Assembly (NCBI GenBank): GCA_017534305.1
Contig: JAFWCU010000003.1
Coordinates: forward strand, 1 to 64,000
Origin: Clostridia bacterium
GTDB taxonomy: Bacteria; Bacillota; Clostridia; TANB77; CAG-465
Length of the DNA: 64,000 nucleotides
Direction of reading: 5' to 3'
The notes beneath the pieces are model-generated. The model worked only from the letters and a program-made list of their open reading frames with translations. It was not told the DNA's origin and did no database searches. Shown piece after piece: positions 10,184 through 19,157 of the stretch. Both the position numbers and the translations under genes were made by a program. Each line of letters begins with the position of its first letter. Positions within the stretch are counted from its first letter, which is position 1.

Positions 10184-10216
10184 ACAAAAAAGAGTCTCAT
10201 TTCAATATGAGACTCT
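10184..10216 (-). terminator. Attenuator in the aroF leader
   Basis: On the minus strand AGAGTCTCAT pairs with ATGAGACTCT around ATTGAA, followed by TTTTTTG, ending only about 15 bases before the aroF ribosome binding site. Its 5' arm and loop (10200-10212) are complementary, with one G-U, to 10304-10316 inside the leader peptide gene. This gives two mutually exclusive structures. Confidence 0.88.
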
Positions 10217-10279
10217 CAATAAATTCATTATTTAATTTATATGTTACTAGCCAATTACTATTTATCCGGAATTAAAAAT

Positions 10280-10414
10280 TTACACTCGTAACATTTCTCT
10301 ACTTCCCATATTGAAATATATATTTTTTAAGCATGCAAAATATCTTACGCTAAAATAAAAGCCTAAGAATCCAAAATAATATACAAAATAGTTATTATTT
10401 AAGTTTGCATTCAT
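10280..10414 (-). CDS. aroF leader peptide, Phe/Tyr-rich, for transcription attenuation
   Basis: This 44-codon frame begins MNANLNNNYFVYYFGFLGF and ends MLRV. It holds six Tyr and seven Phe, eleven of them within residues 9-26, and is preceded by AAGGGGGA nine bases upstream. Codons 33-38 (Tyr-Phe-Asn-Met-Gly-Ser) contain the strand that can pair with the terminator arm. Ribosomes stalled at the earlier Phe/Tyr cluster would leave this strand free and allow read-through into aroF. Ribosomes that reach the stop would cover it and let the terminator form. This is inference from sequence, but codon content, position and base pairing agree. Confidence 0.82.
   Translation of the reverse strand: MNANLNNNYFVYYFGFLGFYFSVRYFACLKNIYFNMGSREMLRV
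10304..10316 (-). promoter_or_regulatory. Antiterminator strand in the aroF leader
   Basis: The minus-strand 13-mer TTTCAATATGGGA is complementary to TCTCATATTGAAA in the attenuator (10200-10212) with a single G-U pair, and pairing can extend by one A-U. Confidence 0.75.
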
Positions 10415-10448
10415 TACATATATCCCCCTTCTTGAAGTATTGAAAACA

Positions 10449-10477
10449 TATTAACACAAAATATAAATTTTTGTCAA
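10449..10477 (-). promoter_or_regulatory. Promoter of the aroF leader
   Basis: On the minus strand TTGACA and TTAATA with a 17-bp spacer, about 35 bp before the leader peptide start. Confidence 0.75.
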
Positions 10478-10501
10478 TAGATAATTTTCAATTCTAAGCA
10501 A

Positions 10502-10544
10502 TAAAAAAGTAGATAAAGCGTAAAACTAATACACTTTATCCACT
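10502..10544 (-). terminator. Terminator of smc
   Basis: A fifteen-pair stem (AGTGGATAAAGTGTA with TACGCTTTATCTACT, two G-U pairs) followed by TTTTTTATT on the minus strand. Confidence 0.9.
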
Positions 10545-10551
10545 ATTATCA

Positions 10552-13500
10552 TTATTTTAATTTCATAGAAACAACTTTAGAAATACCATATTCTTGCATT
10601 GTTACACCATATACAGATGAAGCAACTTCCATAGTACCTTTTCTATGTGTAATAACGATAAATTGGTTTTTCTTAGAGTATTCTTTAATGTACTCAGCAA
10701 ATCTATGTACATTAACATCATCAAGAGCCGCTTCTATCTCATCTAGAATACAGAATGGTGGTGATTTTATTTGAAGTATAGCAAATAGCAATGCAGTAGC
10801 TGTTAATGCTCTTTCTCCACCTGAAAGTAATGACATAGATTGTAATTTCTTTCCTGGTGGTTGAACTTCAATTTCAATTCCACTATTTAATATATCATTT
10901 TCATCTGATAGCTTAAGCTCTGCTTTACCGCCACCAAATAGCTTCTTGAATGTATTATTAAAGTTTTCTGTAATAACTTTAAAGTTAGTTTCAAATTGTT
11001 GTTTCATAATAGATGTCATATTATCTATTAAGTTTTCTAACTTCTTCTTAGTTTCTTCAAGATCTGTTTTTTGATTCATAATGAAGTCATATCTTTCTTT
11101 TGTTTTTTGGTATTCTTCTATAGCGCTAATATTTACTTCACCTAAATCTTTAATATCTTTTCTAAGTTTATTTGCTTGTTTTTCTGTTTGTTTAATATTA
11201 ATCTCTTCTCCTTCAGGAATAAGTGGTCTAGAACTTGCAATAGTAAGCTCGTAATCTTCCCACATTTTATTCTTAAGGTTAGTTAGCTCCATTTCAAATT
11301 TAATCTTTTTAGATTCAACTTTAGCTCTTTCTTCTTTAATACTATTTAAAGTATTTAAAGTTGTAACTATACCTGTGTCTATTTGCTCCAAATCTTGCTC
11401 ATATTTAGATTTTTCTTCTTTAAGTGCATTGGTATTTGTTTCAAAATCCTCTTTTGTTTTAGAGCTGTTTTCGATTGTTTCACGAGTTTCAATAATTTCA
11501 GCATTAAATCCTTCAATTTGAGTCTTAATAGCTTCAATTTCCGCTTTTTTCTTTTCTATTGAACCATTGAAGTTTGAAATATCTTCTTCAATTTTTTCTT
11601 TCATTTCATCTATAGATGATACTGTTTCATCAAAAGAAGAAAGTGATACTTTAAGATTTACAACATCTTCATTTAAGATATCTATTTCTTTTTGTTTTTC
11701 TCTATTAAATCTTACATAGTCATCTATCTCTTCTTGTTCTTTTTGGTTTACTACATCTATATCAAAAATAGACTTTTCGTTTGAAGAAATTGTTTCTTTT
11801 AATTTTTCAATATTGGCTTTAATTGCCTCAACTTCTTCTTTAGTTGTTTCTTTTTGTGTATCTATTTTTTCTATATCTTTTCTAATATGCTCTTTTTTCT
11901 CATTTAAAGTAGCAACCTCAATTACTAGTTCTTCTTTTTGAGGTAAGAATTCTTCATAATTTTTCTTTTCTGCCTCTATTTGTTTTTCAAGTTCTAAAAC
12001 TTCACCTTTTGCTTTATCTAATTCTACCTGTTTTTGTTCAACTAATTTTTTTAATTCTGCAATTCTTTCTTTTCTACCTATAACACCAGCATTTCTGTTT
12101 GCTGTTTTACCACCAGTAATACTACCAGTTTGCGCAACAAGTTCACCAGAAAGTGTAACTATTCTATAGCTATTTTTTGTTTTTCTAGAAAGTTCTATTG
12201 CATTATCCATATTATCTACTATTATAGTATTAGCTAGTGCAAGTCTTACAGCTTTTTCATACTTTTTATCATAAGACACAAGTTCATAAGCTATACCTTG
12301 TACACCATCATATTTTAACACTTTATTATTCACATCTGGAACAGAAACAATGTTATCTAATGGTAAAAATGTAACTCTTCCAAGTTGATTACTATTTAAA
12401 TATGTAATTAAGTTTTTAGCAATAAGTTCATCTTCTACAACTATATTTTGTATAAATCCACCAAGTGCTATTTCTACTGCATATTCATATTTTTCATCTG
12501 TAGAAATAATATTTGCAATTGTTCCATGAACTTTGCTATTAGTTTTAGCATAATCTAGTATCCCTTTAACAGATTTAGAATATCCTTCATTCTCATTTTC
12601 TAGATTTACCATATAGTTTAATTTTGCCTTAGCAGTCATTAAGTCTTGATTCATTTGAGAACGTTTTTCTTCTAATGTATCTTTTGTACTTTGAAGACCT
12701 TTTAGTTTTTCTTCAAAAGTACTTACTTTTTCATTTATTGCATCTAATTCTTTATTTTTATTTGATACTACTTGTAATACATCATTTAATTCAAAGTTTA
12801 AATTATCTTTTTGAGAAATACTTTTTTCACTAGCTTTTTGTTTTTCTTCTAAGTTTTTCTCTTCAGCTTCAATTGTAGCAGACAAGCTACTATTTTCTGC
12901 TTTAAGATCAAACTTTTTATCATTATTATCTTCTATTGTCTTCTTACGTGCTTCAATTTCAAGTCCTCTTTCATCTAGTGTTGCAACAATAGCATTAAGT
13001 TCTGTCTCCTTTTGCTCTAACTCTTCTTCAAACTTTTTCTTGTTTTGAAAAACAGATTCACGACGAGCTTGTCTTTTTTCCATTTCTTCTTTTAAAAGAT
13101 TAATTTTTTCATTATCTTCTGTAATTTCACCTTCAAGTCTTTGAGAGTTAACAGTTGAAGCATTAATATTTGCCTCAAGTAGTGAAATCTTAGAATTTAG
13201 TTTTTCTTTTTCATTTTCTACTTGGAAAAACTTTTCTCTTAATTCTTCAATCTTTGTACTTAATTCATTAACTTTATTCTTAAGTTCTATTTTCTTTTCT
13301 TCATTTTCATGAGTTAAAGCTTCTTGCTTTTCTATATCTTGACTTAAAGTATTTAACATATCATCTATTTGTTCAATGTTAGATGAATTGTTATCTACGG
13401 CATTAATGAATAATTTAACGTCTAGAAGTTTTAATTCATCTCTTAATTTTAAATACTCTTTAGCTGTTTCTGCACGTTTTTGAAGAGGTTCAATGTTATT

Positions 13501-14097
13501 CTCGATTTCTGCGATAACATCTCCTACTCTTGTTAGAGTTGTCTGTGTATTTTCTAGTTTTCTTTGTGCTTCTTCTTTTCTTGTTCTATATTTAACAATA
13601 CCTGCAGCTTCTTCAAAAATATGTCTTCTTTCCTCAGATTTATTAGATAGTATCTCATCTGCTTTACCTTGAGATATAATACTATAACCATCCTTACCAA
13701 GACCAGTATCCATGAAAAGCACCTGAATGTCTTTAAGTCTACATTCAGTTCCATTAATTAGATAATTACTCTCTCCACTTCTATATACTCTTCTTGTAAC
13801 TATAACCTCATTATAGTCTATAGGCAAAGTGCCATCTGAATTATCTAGATACATTGATACTTCCGCAAAACCTATTTTCTTTCTTGCTTCAGTACCTGCA
13901 AAAATAACATCTTCCATCTTACTTCCACGAAGATTTTTTGCACTTTGTTCACCTATTACCCAACGAATAGCATCTGAAATATTACTCTTACCACTTCCGT
14001 TAGGCCCTACGATAGTTGTAATACCATCTAAAAAAATTATTTCTGTTTTATCTGCAAATGATTTAAATCCTTGTAATTCTAATTTTTTTAATTCCAT
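10552..14097 (-). CDS. smc: Chromosome segregation ATPase SMC
   Basis: The 1181-residue protein has the full SMC layout. The N-terminal ATPase part carries GPNGSGKSN (near residue 32). Two long coiled coils flank a globular hinge at about 510-660 (GYSKSVKGILDY to TGSITGGK). The C-terminal part carries LLSGGERALTA and the Walker B CILDEIEAALDD. It acts with ScpA and ScpB as the bacterial condensin that organises the origin region. The length is normal. The start has AGAAGGGGA upstream. No ftsY or rnc is adjacent, although these often accompany smc in Bacillota. Confidence 0.97.
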   Translation of the reverse strand: MELKKLELQGFKSFADKTEIIFLDGITTIVGPNGSGKSNISDAIRWVIGEQSAKNLRGSKMEDVIFAGTEARKKIGFAEVSMYLDNSDGTLPIDYNEVIVTRRVYRSGESNYLINGTECRLKDIQVLFMDTGLGKDGYSIISQGKADEILSNKSEERRHIFEEAAGIVKYRTRKEEAQRKLENTQTTLTRVGDVIAEIENNIEPLQKRAETAKEYLKLRDELKLLDVKLFINAVDNNSSNIEQIDDMLNTLSQDIEKQEALTHENEEKKIELKNKVNELSTKIEELREKFFQVENEKEKLNSKISLLEANINASTVNSQRLEGEITEDNEKINLLKEEMEKRQARRESVFQNKKKFEEELEQKETELNAIVATLDERGLEIEARKKTIEDNNDKKFDLKAENSSLSATIEAEEKNLEEKQKASEKSISQKDNLNFELNDVLQVVSNKNKELDAINEKVSTFEEKLKGLQSTKDTLEEKRSQMNQDLMTAKAKLNYMVNLENENEGYSKSVKGILDYAKTNSKVHGTIANIISTDEKYEYAVEIALGGFIQNIVVEDELIAKNLITYLNSNQLGRVTFLPLDNIVSVPDVNNKVLKYDGVQGIAYELVSYDKKYEKAVRLALANTIIVDNMDNAIELSRKTKNSYRIVTLSGELVAQTGSITGGKTANRNAGVIGRKERIAELKKLVEQKQVELDKAKGEVLELEKQIEAEKKNYEEFLPQKEELVIEVATLNEKKEHIRKDIEKIDTQKETTKEEVEAIKANIEKLKETISSNEKSIFDIDVVNQKEQEEIDDYVRFNREKQKEIDILNEDVVNLKVSLSSFDETVSSIDEMKEKIEEDISNFNGSIEKKKAEIEAIKTQIEGFNAEIIETRETIENSSKTKEDFETNTNALKEEKSKYEQDLEQIDTGIVTTLNTLNSIKEERAKVESKKIKFEMELTNLKNKMWEDYELTIASSRPLIPEGEEINIKQTEKQANKLRKDIKDLGEVNISAIEEYQKTKERYDFIMNQKTDLEETKKKLENLIDNMTSIMKQQFETNFKVITENFNNTFKKLFGGGKAELKLSDENDILNSGIEIEVQPPGKKLQSMSLLSGGERALTATALLFAILQIKSPPFCILDEIEAALDDVNVHRFAEYIKEYSKKNQFIVITHRKGTMEVASSVYGVTMQEYGISKVVSMKLK

Positions 14098-14122
14098 ATA
14101 GTTCCCCTTCTAACACTTGAAT

Positions 14123-14149
14123 TTTATACCATTTTGCTAGATTTTGCAA
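14123..14149 (-). promoter_or_regulatory. Possible smc promoter
   Basis: On the minus strand TTGCAA and TATAAA, but the spacer is only 15 bp, so this is tentative. Confidence 0.35.
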
Positions 14150-14254
14150 CCTTTTGAAGGATCTCAAGCTATTTTATTTTAATTTAGCTTTAAATGTTAC
14201 ATTTATGTTAAATAACATATATGACTATACGTCCTCTAAATGAAGCTAAAACTA

Positions 14255-14283
14255 TTGACTTTACATAAATATAGTAGTATAAT
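14255..14283 (+). promoter_or_regulatory. Promoter of the duplicated-domain protein gene
   Basis: TTGACT and TATAAT with a 17-bp spacer, followed by a leader of about 75 bases. The leader has no obvious strong hairpin. Confidence 0.85.
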
Positions 14284-14364
14284 ATTAAGTAGCAGTGATA
14301 TTTTTATCCTCGTCCTAATTTGGCATGAGAAATTTAGATTAAAAAAATAGGAGGATTTTATTTT

Positions 14365-15096
14365 ATGGAAATCAAAATGATTAAAAATTTATGTGAAAAA
14401 AAATTAGGAATTGCTGAAAAGGATTTATTTTCAGACATGGAATTGAGGGACTTTCTTGATGATGATTTAGATCAAGTTGAATTATCTGATGAATTATATG
14501 AATCATTTAAAAGAGAGTTAAAAGGAAAAAAATATTACGTGGGAAGCGAAAGGGAACTATGGAAGTTTTTCCAACATATTTGTACAATCTACAATGTTAA
14601 CATGGACGATACAGACAAATATGGAGCATTAACTTATTTTGAGAAAGTAGTTGAACTAGTGGACACATTAGAGATATCTGATATCACATCACTATCTTTT
14701 GAACAACTAAATCAATTACTTGATGCAGACACTGATAAAGAAGTTTTAACAGTTTACAACAAAATCTTAAAAAATCGTAAACTTCTTACAAATGATCAAT
14801 TTTCTTTATTTAAAGATATGGTCAAAAGTGCAAAAACAAAATACAGTGCTAGTGAACTAAAGAAAGTATTCGATCATCTATGTACAATTTACAATGAAAA
14901 TACAGTACTACAAGACAATGTAAATAGAGATGAATTCTTAAAAACATTCTCACACTTAAGCAGCAAGAAAGTTTTAAGCATGCGAATGATTGAGATCATT
15001 GAAATGTTTAAAATACAAGTCAACGTAGAAAACATTAATGAGGCTAGACTTTTAGTTAATGACTTGAATTCTAATGGGGTTTGTTTGGATTATTAA
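14365..15096 (+). CDS. Unknown cytoplasmic protein with an internal duplication
   Basis: The 243-residue acidic, helical protein has no recognised domain. Two halves share a motif: SERELWKFFQHICTIYNVN (about 61-79) and SELKKVFDHLCTIYNEN (about 162-178). The two are also similar in DNA (TGTACAATCTACAATG and TGTACAATTTACAATG), which points to a fairly recent or strongly constrained duplication. The protein has no signal peptide and few Cys. It is a single-gene unit with its own promoter and an AGGAGG site, convergent with the next gene. Confidence 0.8.
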   Translation: MEIKMIKNLCEKKLGIAEKDLFSDMELRDFLDDDLDQVELSDELYESFKRELKGKKYYVGSERELWKFFQHICTIYNVNMDDTDKYGALTYFEKVVELVDTLEISDITSLSFEQLNQLLDADTDKEVLTVYNKILKNRKLLTNDQFSLFKDMVKSAKTKYSASELKKVFDHLCTIYNENTVLQDNVNRDEFLKTFSHLSSKKVLSMRMIEIIEMFKIQVNVENINEARLLVNDLNSNGVCLDY

Positions 15097-15231
15097 TATT
15101 ATTTAATGAAAGTTCGTTAAATATAAAAAAATATTATAAAGAGAAACGTATCTTTATATAAAAAATAACAAGCCAAAAGGATTGGATATGAAAGGATCTG
15201 CTAAAACGTTTAGGGGGTTTATTAAAAAAAA

Positions 15232-15256
15232 GAGTGTTTAAAAAACACTCCTTTTT
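15232..15256 (+). terminator. Bidirectional terminator between converging unknown genes
   Basis: GAGTGTTT pairs with AAACACTC, with CTTTTT on the plus side and an eight-base T-run on the minus side. Confidence 0.85.
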
Positions 15257-15266
15257 CATGCCTATT

Positions 15267-16748
15267 TTACATTACACCAAACTTTTTAGTTGATGCTCTA
15301 AAGTTTTGATTACATAGTTTAGACCATACTTTATATTCTTGTAATTTTTTATTTATTACTTCAATAACATATTCTTTATCACTTACTTTATTTATTCTAA
15401 TGATATCTTCTTCAGCATAGTCTACATTCTTTAGCATATCACTAACATAAGTTAAAAATGATTGTTTTGGTTTATACATTATTTTAGCATCTTCATCTTT
15501 GTATGTTTTATTTTCTTTAGCATCAACAATTTCTAAAGATATATGCTTAACTTTATATAATGTACCATTTACATCTTCACTTTCAGCTTCATCTAGTCCA
15601 AAGAAATCTGGAATCATTAATTTTACTTGATTTGGTACTTTAATTGAATCCTCTTCTTTGGCATTTTTTGCACCTGTTTCAAATATTAAGTTTGAAACAT
15701 TATTTAAATTAATTTTTTTTGAACTAACTACTTGGTCTTCTTGCTTTTCTGCTTTTTTCTTTTTAGTTTTAGATGCTTTAACATCTAATTTTACTTCTGC
15801 TTTAGAAAATAGCATATCATTAATATCTAAAGTTTCAGAAAAATCCACCTCATCATTTGCCATAGAAGCATCATATAGTTCGTTATTTTCATCTATTTTA
15901 TCTTCTTTTTTCTCTGGTTTTGTTTCTTCTTCCTCACCATATTCTTCATATGATTCAATACCTTCGGGTATCTTTATTTTATCTTCAACGTAATCTATTG
16001 CAAGTTCATCTTTTTTATCTTCAACTTCGACTTCTGGAATATCTATATCTATTGAAATATCTGAGCCACTTAAGTCTACTTTTGGAATTTCAACATCTGT
16101 TTTATATACATCCTCTGCAACTTCTTTTACTTCCTCTTTTTTAGGTTCTTCTATTTTTTCTTTTTTACCAAGAAGTTCAGATATACTCATTACTGAATGA
16201 TTATATTGTCTAGTTGAGAATATTTCTTTATTTTCTACTAAACTTAATATAGTTTTCTTATCTAGTTTAGTAAATTCTGCTTCTTCTACTTCTTTAAGCA
16301 TCATTTTTATTTGATCTTTATATTCTGCTTTATCTGTAGCATTTTTTAAATCATAAGTGATTTTTGTATATAAAGATAAATCTGTAGTAATACCACTTTC
16401 AGAAATATTTGAACCACTAACAAACATATATGCTCTATCTGTATACTCAAATACACAAATATTTGATACATATTCATTCATATTGTTGTTTGAATAAAAA
16501 TATACATCATCTGTATAATTTAGTAGTCCTTCTAACATACTTCTTGTAGTAGTTCTTTTATCTATTCCTATAGCAAAATATAGTTTAGTCTTAGTATCAA
16601 TTAAGTCTTCTTCTATTATTTTGTATCCAGTTTCCTTAAAATTACCAATAAAAAAATATGCTTTTTTAGCATTTTCTTCTAGACTTTGTGAAATAGCATT
16701 TGCTAATGTATTCTCATTTTCTTTTTGCATTATTACTTTTACTTGCAT
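15267..16748 (-). CDS. PLD-like N-terminal domain, acidic linker and C-terminal domain; role unknown
   Basis: Residues 1-140 resemble the PLD-type domain of NgoFVII-like endonucleases: AYFFIGNF, a YFAIGIDKRTTTRSM strand-turn, and FVSGSNISESGITTDLS, the usual GSxNxTxxG ending. The catalytic HxK is absent before the GSN motif (FEYTDRAYMF is found instead), so the domain is probably non-catalytic. Residues about 200-345 are a low-complexity Glu/Lys/Asp-rich linker. The last about 130 residues form a conserved-looking alpha/beta domain (VPNQVKLMIPDFFGLDEAE onwards). It could be a structural or regulatory protein. The family assignment is tentative. It is a monocistronic gene between terminators. 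Confidence 0.7.
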   Translation of the reverse strand: MQVKVIMQKENENTLANAISQSLEENAKKAYFFIGNFKETGYKIIEEDLIDTKTKLYFAIGIDKRTTTRSMLEGLLNYTDDVYFYSNNNMNEYVSNICVFEYTDRAYMFVSGSNISESGITTDLSLYTKITYDLKNATDKAEYKDQIKMMLKEVEEAEFTKLDKKTILSLVENKEIFSTRQYNHSVMSISELLGKKEKIEEPKKEEVKEVAEDVYKTDVEIPKVDLSGSDISIDIDIPEVEVEDKKDELAIDYVEDKIKIPEGIESYEEYGEEEETKPEKKEDKIDENNELYDASMANDEVDFSETLDINDMLFSKAEVKLDVKASKTKKKKAEKQEDQVVSSKKINLNNVSNLIFETGAKNAKEEDSIKVPNQVKLMIPDFFGLDEAESEDVNGTLYKVKHISLEIVDAKENKTYKDEDAKIMYKPKQSFLTYVSDMLKNVDYAEEDIIRINKVSDKEYVIEVINKKLQEYKVWSKLCNQNFRASTKKFGVM

Positions 16749-16794
16749 AATAATTACCTCTCTTATCCTAGTTACTTATAATGATATAATAAAA

Positions 16795-16833
16795 GTAAAA
16801 AAAAGTAAAGACTTTATATATTAAAGTCTTCAC
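16795..16833 (-). terminator. Terminator of fhs
   Basis: A twelve-pair stem (GTGAAGACTTTA with TAAAGTCTTTAC on the minus strand, one G-U) followed by a T-run. Confidence 0.88.
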
Positions 16834-16857
16834 TTTATGTATATTTTTAAGAGTTTT

Positions 16858-18447
16858 TTACTCGTAGCTTTCGTATCTTGAGTGTCTTCCAAGACCTGGA
16901 AGAGTCATTATACTTCCTGCATATGCAACTATAAATCCAGAACCACTATTAATCTTAATATCTCTAATAGTAATAGTAAAGTCTTTTGGACAACCTAAAA
17001 CTTTTGCATCATCTGTTAAAGATGCCGGTGTTTTTGCAATACATACAGGTGTATTTGTATAACCATATTCTTTAGCTTTAGCTATATTTTCTTTAGCTTC
17101 ATCTAAGTATACTACTTCTCCTGCTCCATATATCTCTTTACAAATAGTCTCTATTTTATCTTCAATAGACAAATCTGTAGAATATAATGGGTGATAATTT
17201 GAAGTTGTAGTATCTAGTAATTCTACTACTTTTCTTGCAAAATCTTCTGTTCCTTCAGATCCAAGTTCAAAGGCTCTAGATATTTCTACCTCAACTCCAA
17301 ATCCTGCAGCATATTGACGAATAAACTCAACTTCTGCATCTGTATCTGCAGTATATTTATTAATACATACCATAGTTGGAACACCATATTTTTGCATATT
17401 TTCTATATGTTTTCCAAGATTTGCAACACCTTTTTCTAGATATTCAAGACTTTCATTAGATAATTCATCTACTGGCATACCACCATTATATTTTAATGCT
17501 TTAACTGTAGCAACAACAACACTTAAATCTGGTTTAAGTCCTGCTTTTCTACACTTAATATCCATGAATTTCTCTGCACCAAGGTCTGAACCAAATCCTG
17601 CTTCAGTTACAACATAGTCTGCAACTTTCATACCAAGTTTTGTAGCAACAACTGAATTACATCCATGAGCAATATTTGCAAAAGGTCCAAGATGAACAAG
17701 ACATGGAGTCTCTTCTACTGTTTGAACTAAGTTTGGTTTCAAAATATCTTTTAAAAGTGCCATCATAGCTCCAACAACTTTTAATTCTTTAGCATATACT
17801 GGCTTACCATCTACTGTATAGGCTACAAGAATATTTCCAAGCATTTCACGAAGATTGTCTCTGTCTGTAGCTAAACAGCATATTGCCATAATTTCACATG
17901 CAACAGTAATTTCAAAACCAGTTTCATAATGTACTTTTTTGTCTTTAATCTCAATATGTCTTAGAGATCTTTCATTCATATCTAGCACACGTTTAATTAC
18001 TATTCTATTAACATCTATATTTAGTTCATTGCCAAAATATATATGATTATCTATTACTGCACATAGTAAATTATTTGCACTAGTAATTGCATGGAAATCT
18101 CCTGTAAAATGAAGGTTAATATCTTCAGATGGTTCTACAGTTGCTTTTCCTCCACCTATTGCTCCACCTTTAATACCAAATACAGGTCCAAGAGATGGTT
18201 CACGAAGTACAACTATTGCTTTCTTACCTATTCTATTTAATCCCATACCAAGACCTATAGATTGTGTAGTTTTACCTTCACCAAATGGAGTTGGGTTAAT
18301 AGATGTCATAAGTATTAATTTAGCATTTGGTCTATCTTTAATAGTATCATAATACTCTTCTGTTATTTTTGCTTTGTTTTTTCCGTAGCATTCAACATAA
18401 TCGTCTGGAATGCCTAATCCTTTACTTATTTCTAGAATATTTTTCAT
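16858..18447 (-). CDS. fhs: Formate-tetrahydrofolate ligase
   Basis: The enzyme makes 10-formyl-THF from formate, THF and ATP. The P-loop-like TPFGEGKTTQSIGLG lies near residue 52, followed by EPSLGPVFGIKGGAIGGGK and the folate-binding region with FHAITSANNLL. The C-terminus GLGRHSRYE is as expected. At 529 residues it is slightly shorter than the usual about 556, mainly at the N-terminus, with no break in conserved parts. It stands alone with its own promoter and terminator. It serves one-carbon metabolism for purines and possibly acetogenesis, although no other Wood-Ljungdahl gene is in the window. Confidence 0.96.
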   Translation of the reverse strand: MKNILEISKGLGIPDDYVECYGKNKAKITEEYYDTIKDRPNAKLILMTSINPTPFGEGKTTQSIGLGMGLNRIGKKAIVVLREPSLGPVFGIKGGAIGGGKATVEPSEDINLHFTGDFHAITSANNLLCAVIDNHIYFGNELNIDVNRIVIKRVLDMNERSLRHIEIKDKKVHYETGFEITVACEIMAICCLATDRDNLREMLGNILVAYTVDGKPVYAKELKVVGAMMALLKDILKPNLVQTVEETPCLVHLGPFANIAHGCNSVVATKLGMKVADYVVTEAGFGSDLGAEKFMDIKCRKAGLKPDLSVVVATVKALKYNGGMPVDELSNESLEYLEKGVANLGKHIENMQKYGVPTMVCINKYTADTDAEVEFIRQYAAGFGVEVEISRAFELGSEGTEDFARKVVELLDTTTSNYHPLYSTDLSIEDKIETICKEIYGAGEVVYLDEAKENIAKAKEYGYTNTPVCIAKTPASLTDDAKVLGCPKDFTITIRDIKINSGSGFIVAYAGSIMTLPGLGRHSRYESYE

Positions 18448-18508
18448 ATAATATTCCCCCTTTATATTTAATATAAATTCTAAAATTTCTCATCTTTCGT
18501 TCTTTTGT

Positions 18509-18537
18509 ATTATATCAAGAGATAGAATAAATGACAA
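18509..18537 (-). promoter_or_regulatory. Promoter of fhs
   Basis: On the minus strand TTGTCA and TATAAT with a 17-bp spacer. Confidence 0.8.
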
Positions 18538-18561
18538 GAAAAATTATATAAATGTAATAAT

Positions 18562-18589
18562 AAAAATAGAGGGTAATTAATTACCCTCT
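18562..18589 (-). terminator. Terminator of the nine-gene operon
   Basis: AGAGGGTAA pairs with TTACCCTCT around TTAA, followed by ATTTTTATT on the minus strand. Confidence 0.85.
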
Positions 18590-18602
18590 TTTTACACATT
18601 TT

Positions 18603-19148
18603 TTATACATCCATCTTTGTAATAATCCAATCGTAATCATCTAAATTAAAGATATTGTGACAGTATTCACATCTTCCATCTCTATTTATATCTACAACTG
18701 CTCCACATGTTGGACATTTTCTTAAAACTTTAAGTCCTTTAGCATTTTTTATTTTAGAAAATGTAATTAGATTACTTTTTTCTATTCTTGAAGAATTATT
18801 ACCACTTAAATACTTTCTAGTATCTCTAGAGATATAATATTCAAGTGCACGAGATAGAAGTCTTACATCTATTTCAAAATGATCTTCATATTCTCTAACA
18901 TCTACAATTTCAATATTTGCAACATTTAATTCATCATACATTTGTATCCTGTCATTATCTATATCGCTTTGTACTTTTGATTCTATTTTTCTATATACCT
19001 CATCTGCAACAAAATGGTCGATTTTTTGAATTTTTCCTGTTACCATAGATAATTTCACTTGTACAAACATATTTTGCACTTTAGACTTGAATTTAGCTTC
19101 ACTAAAATCTTTATCTTGCTCAATTATATTATTTAATGCTTCGTTCAT
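18603..19148 (-). CDS. Tim44-like protein with C-terminal zinc ribbon (cytosolic)
   Basis: The 181-residue protein resembles the soluble half of the upstream gene product: a Tim44-like alpha/beta domain (about 15-135, with VQVKLSMVTGKI and the RALEYYISRDT helix) and a zinc ribbon CPTCGAVVDINRDGRCEYC. It lacks the signal or membrane segment of its neighbour. Tim44-like domains bind membranes or translocated proteins, but the bacterial role is unknown. It is the last gene of the operon, nine bases behind the membrane-anchored partner, so the two may form one assembly. Confidence 0.75.
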   Translation of the reverse strand: MNEALNNIIEQDKDFSEAKFKSKVQNMFVQVKLSMVTGKIQKIDHFVADEVYRKIESKVQSDIDNDRIQMYDELNVANIEIVDVREYEDHFEIDVRLLSRALEYYISRDTRKYLSGNNSSRIEKSNLITFSKIKNAKGLKVLRKCPTCGAVVDINRDGRCEYCHNIFNLDDYDWIITKMDV

Positions 19149-19157
19149 ATTTTTCTC

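Noticed and set aside
10168-10480. T-box riboswitch upstream of aroF
   Set aside because: The conserved T-box sequence and specifier-loop layout are not seen; the leader peptide with attenuator explains the region better.
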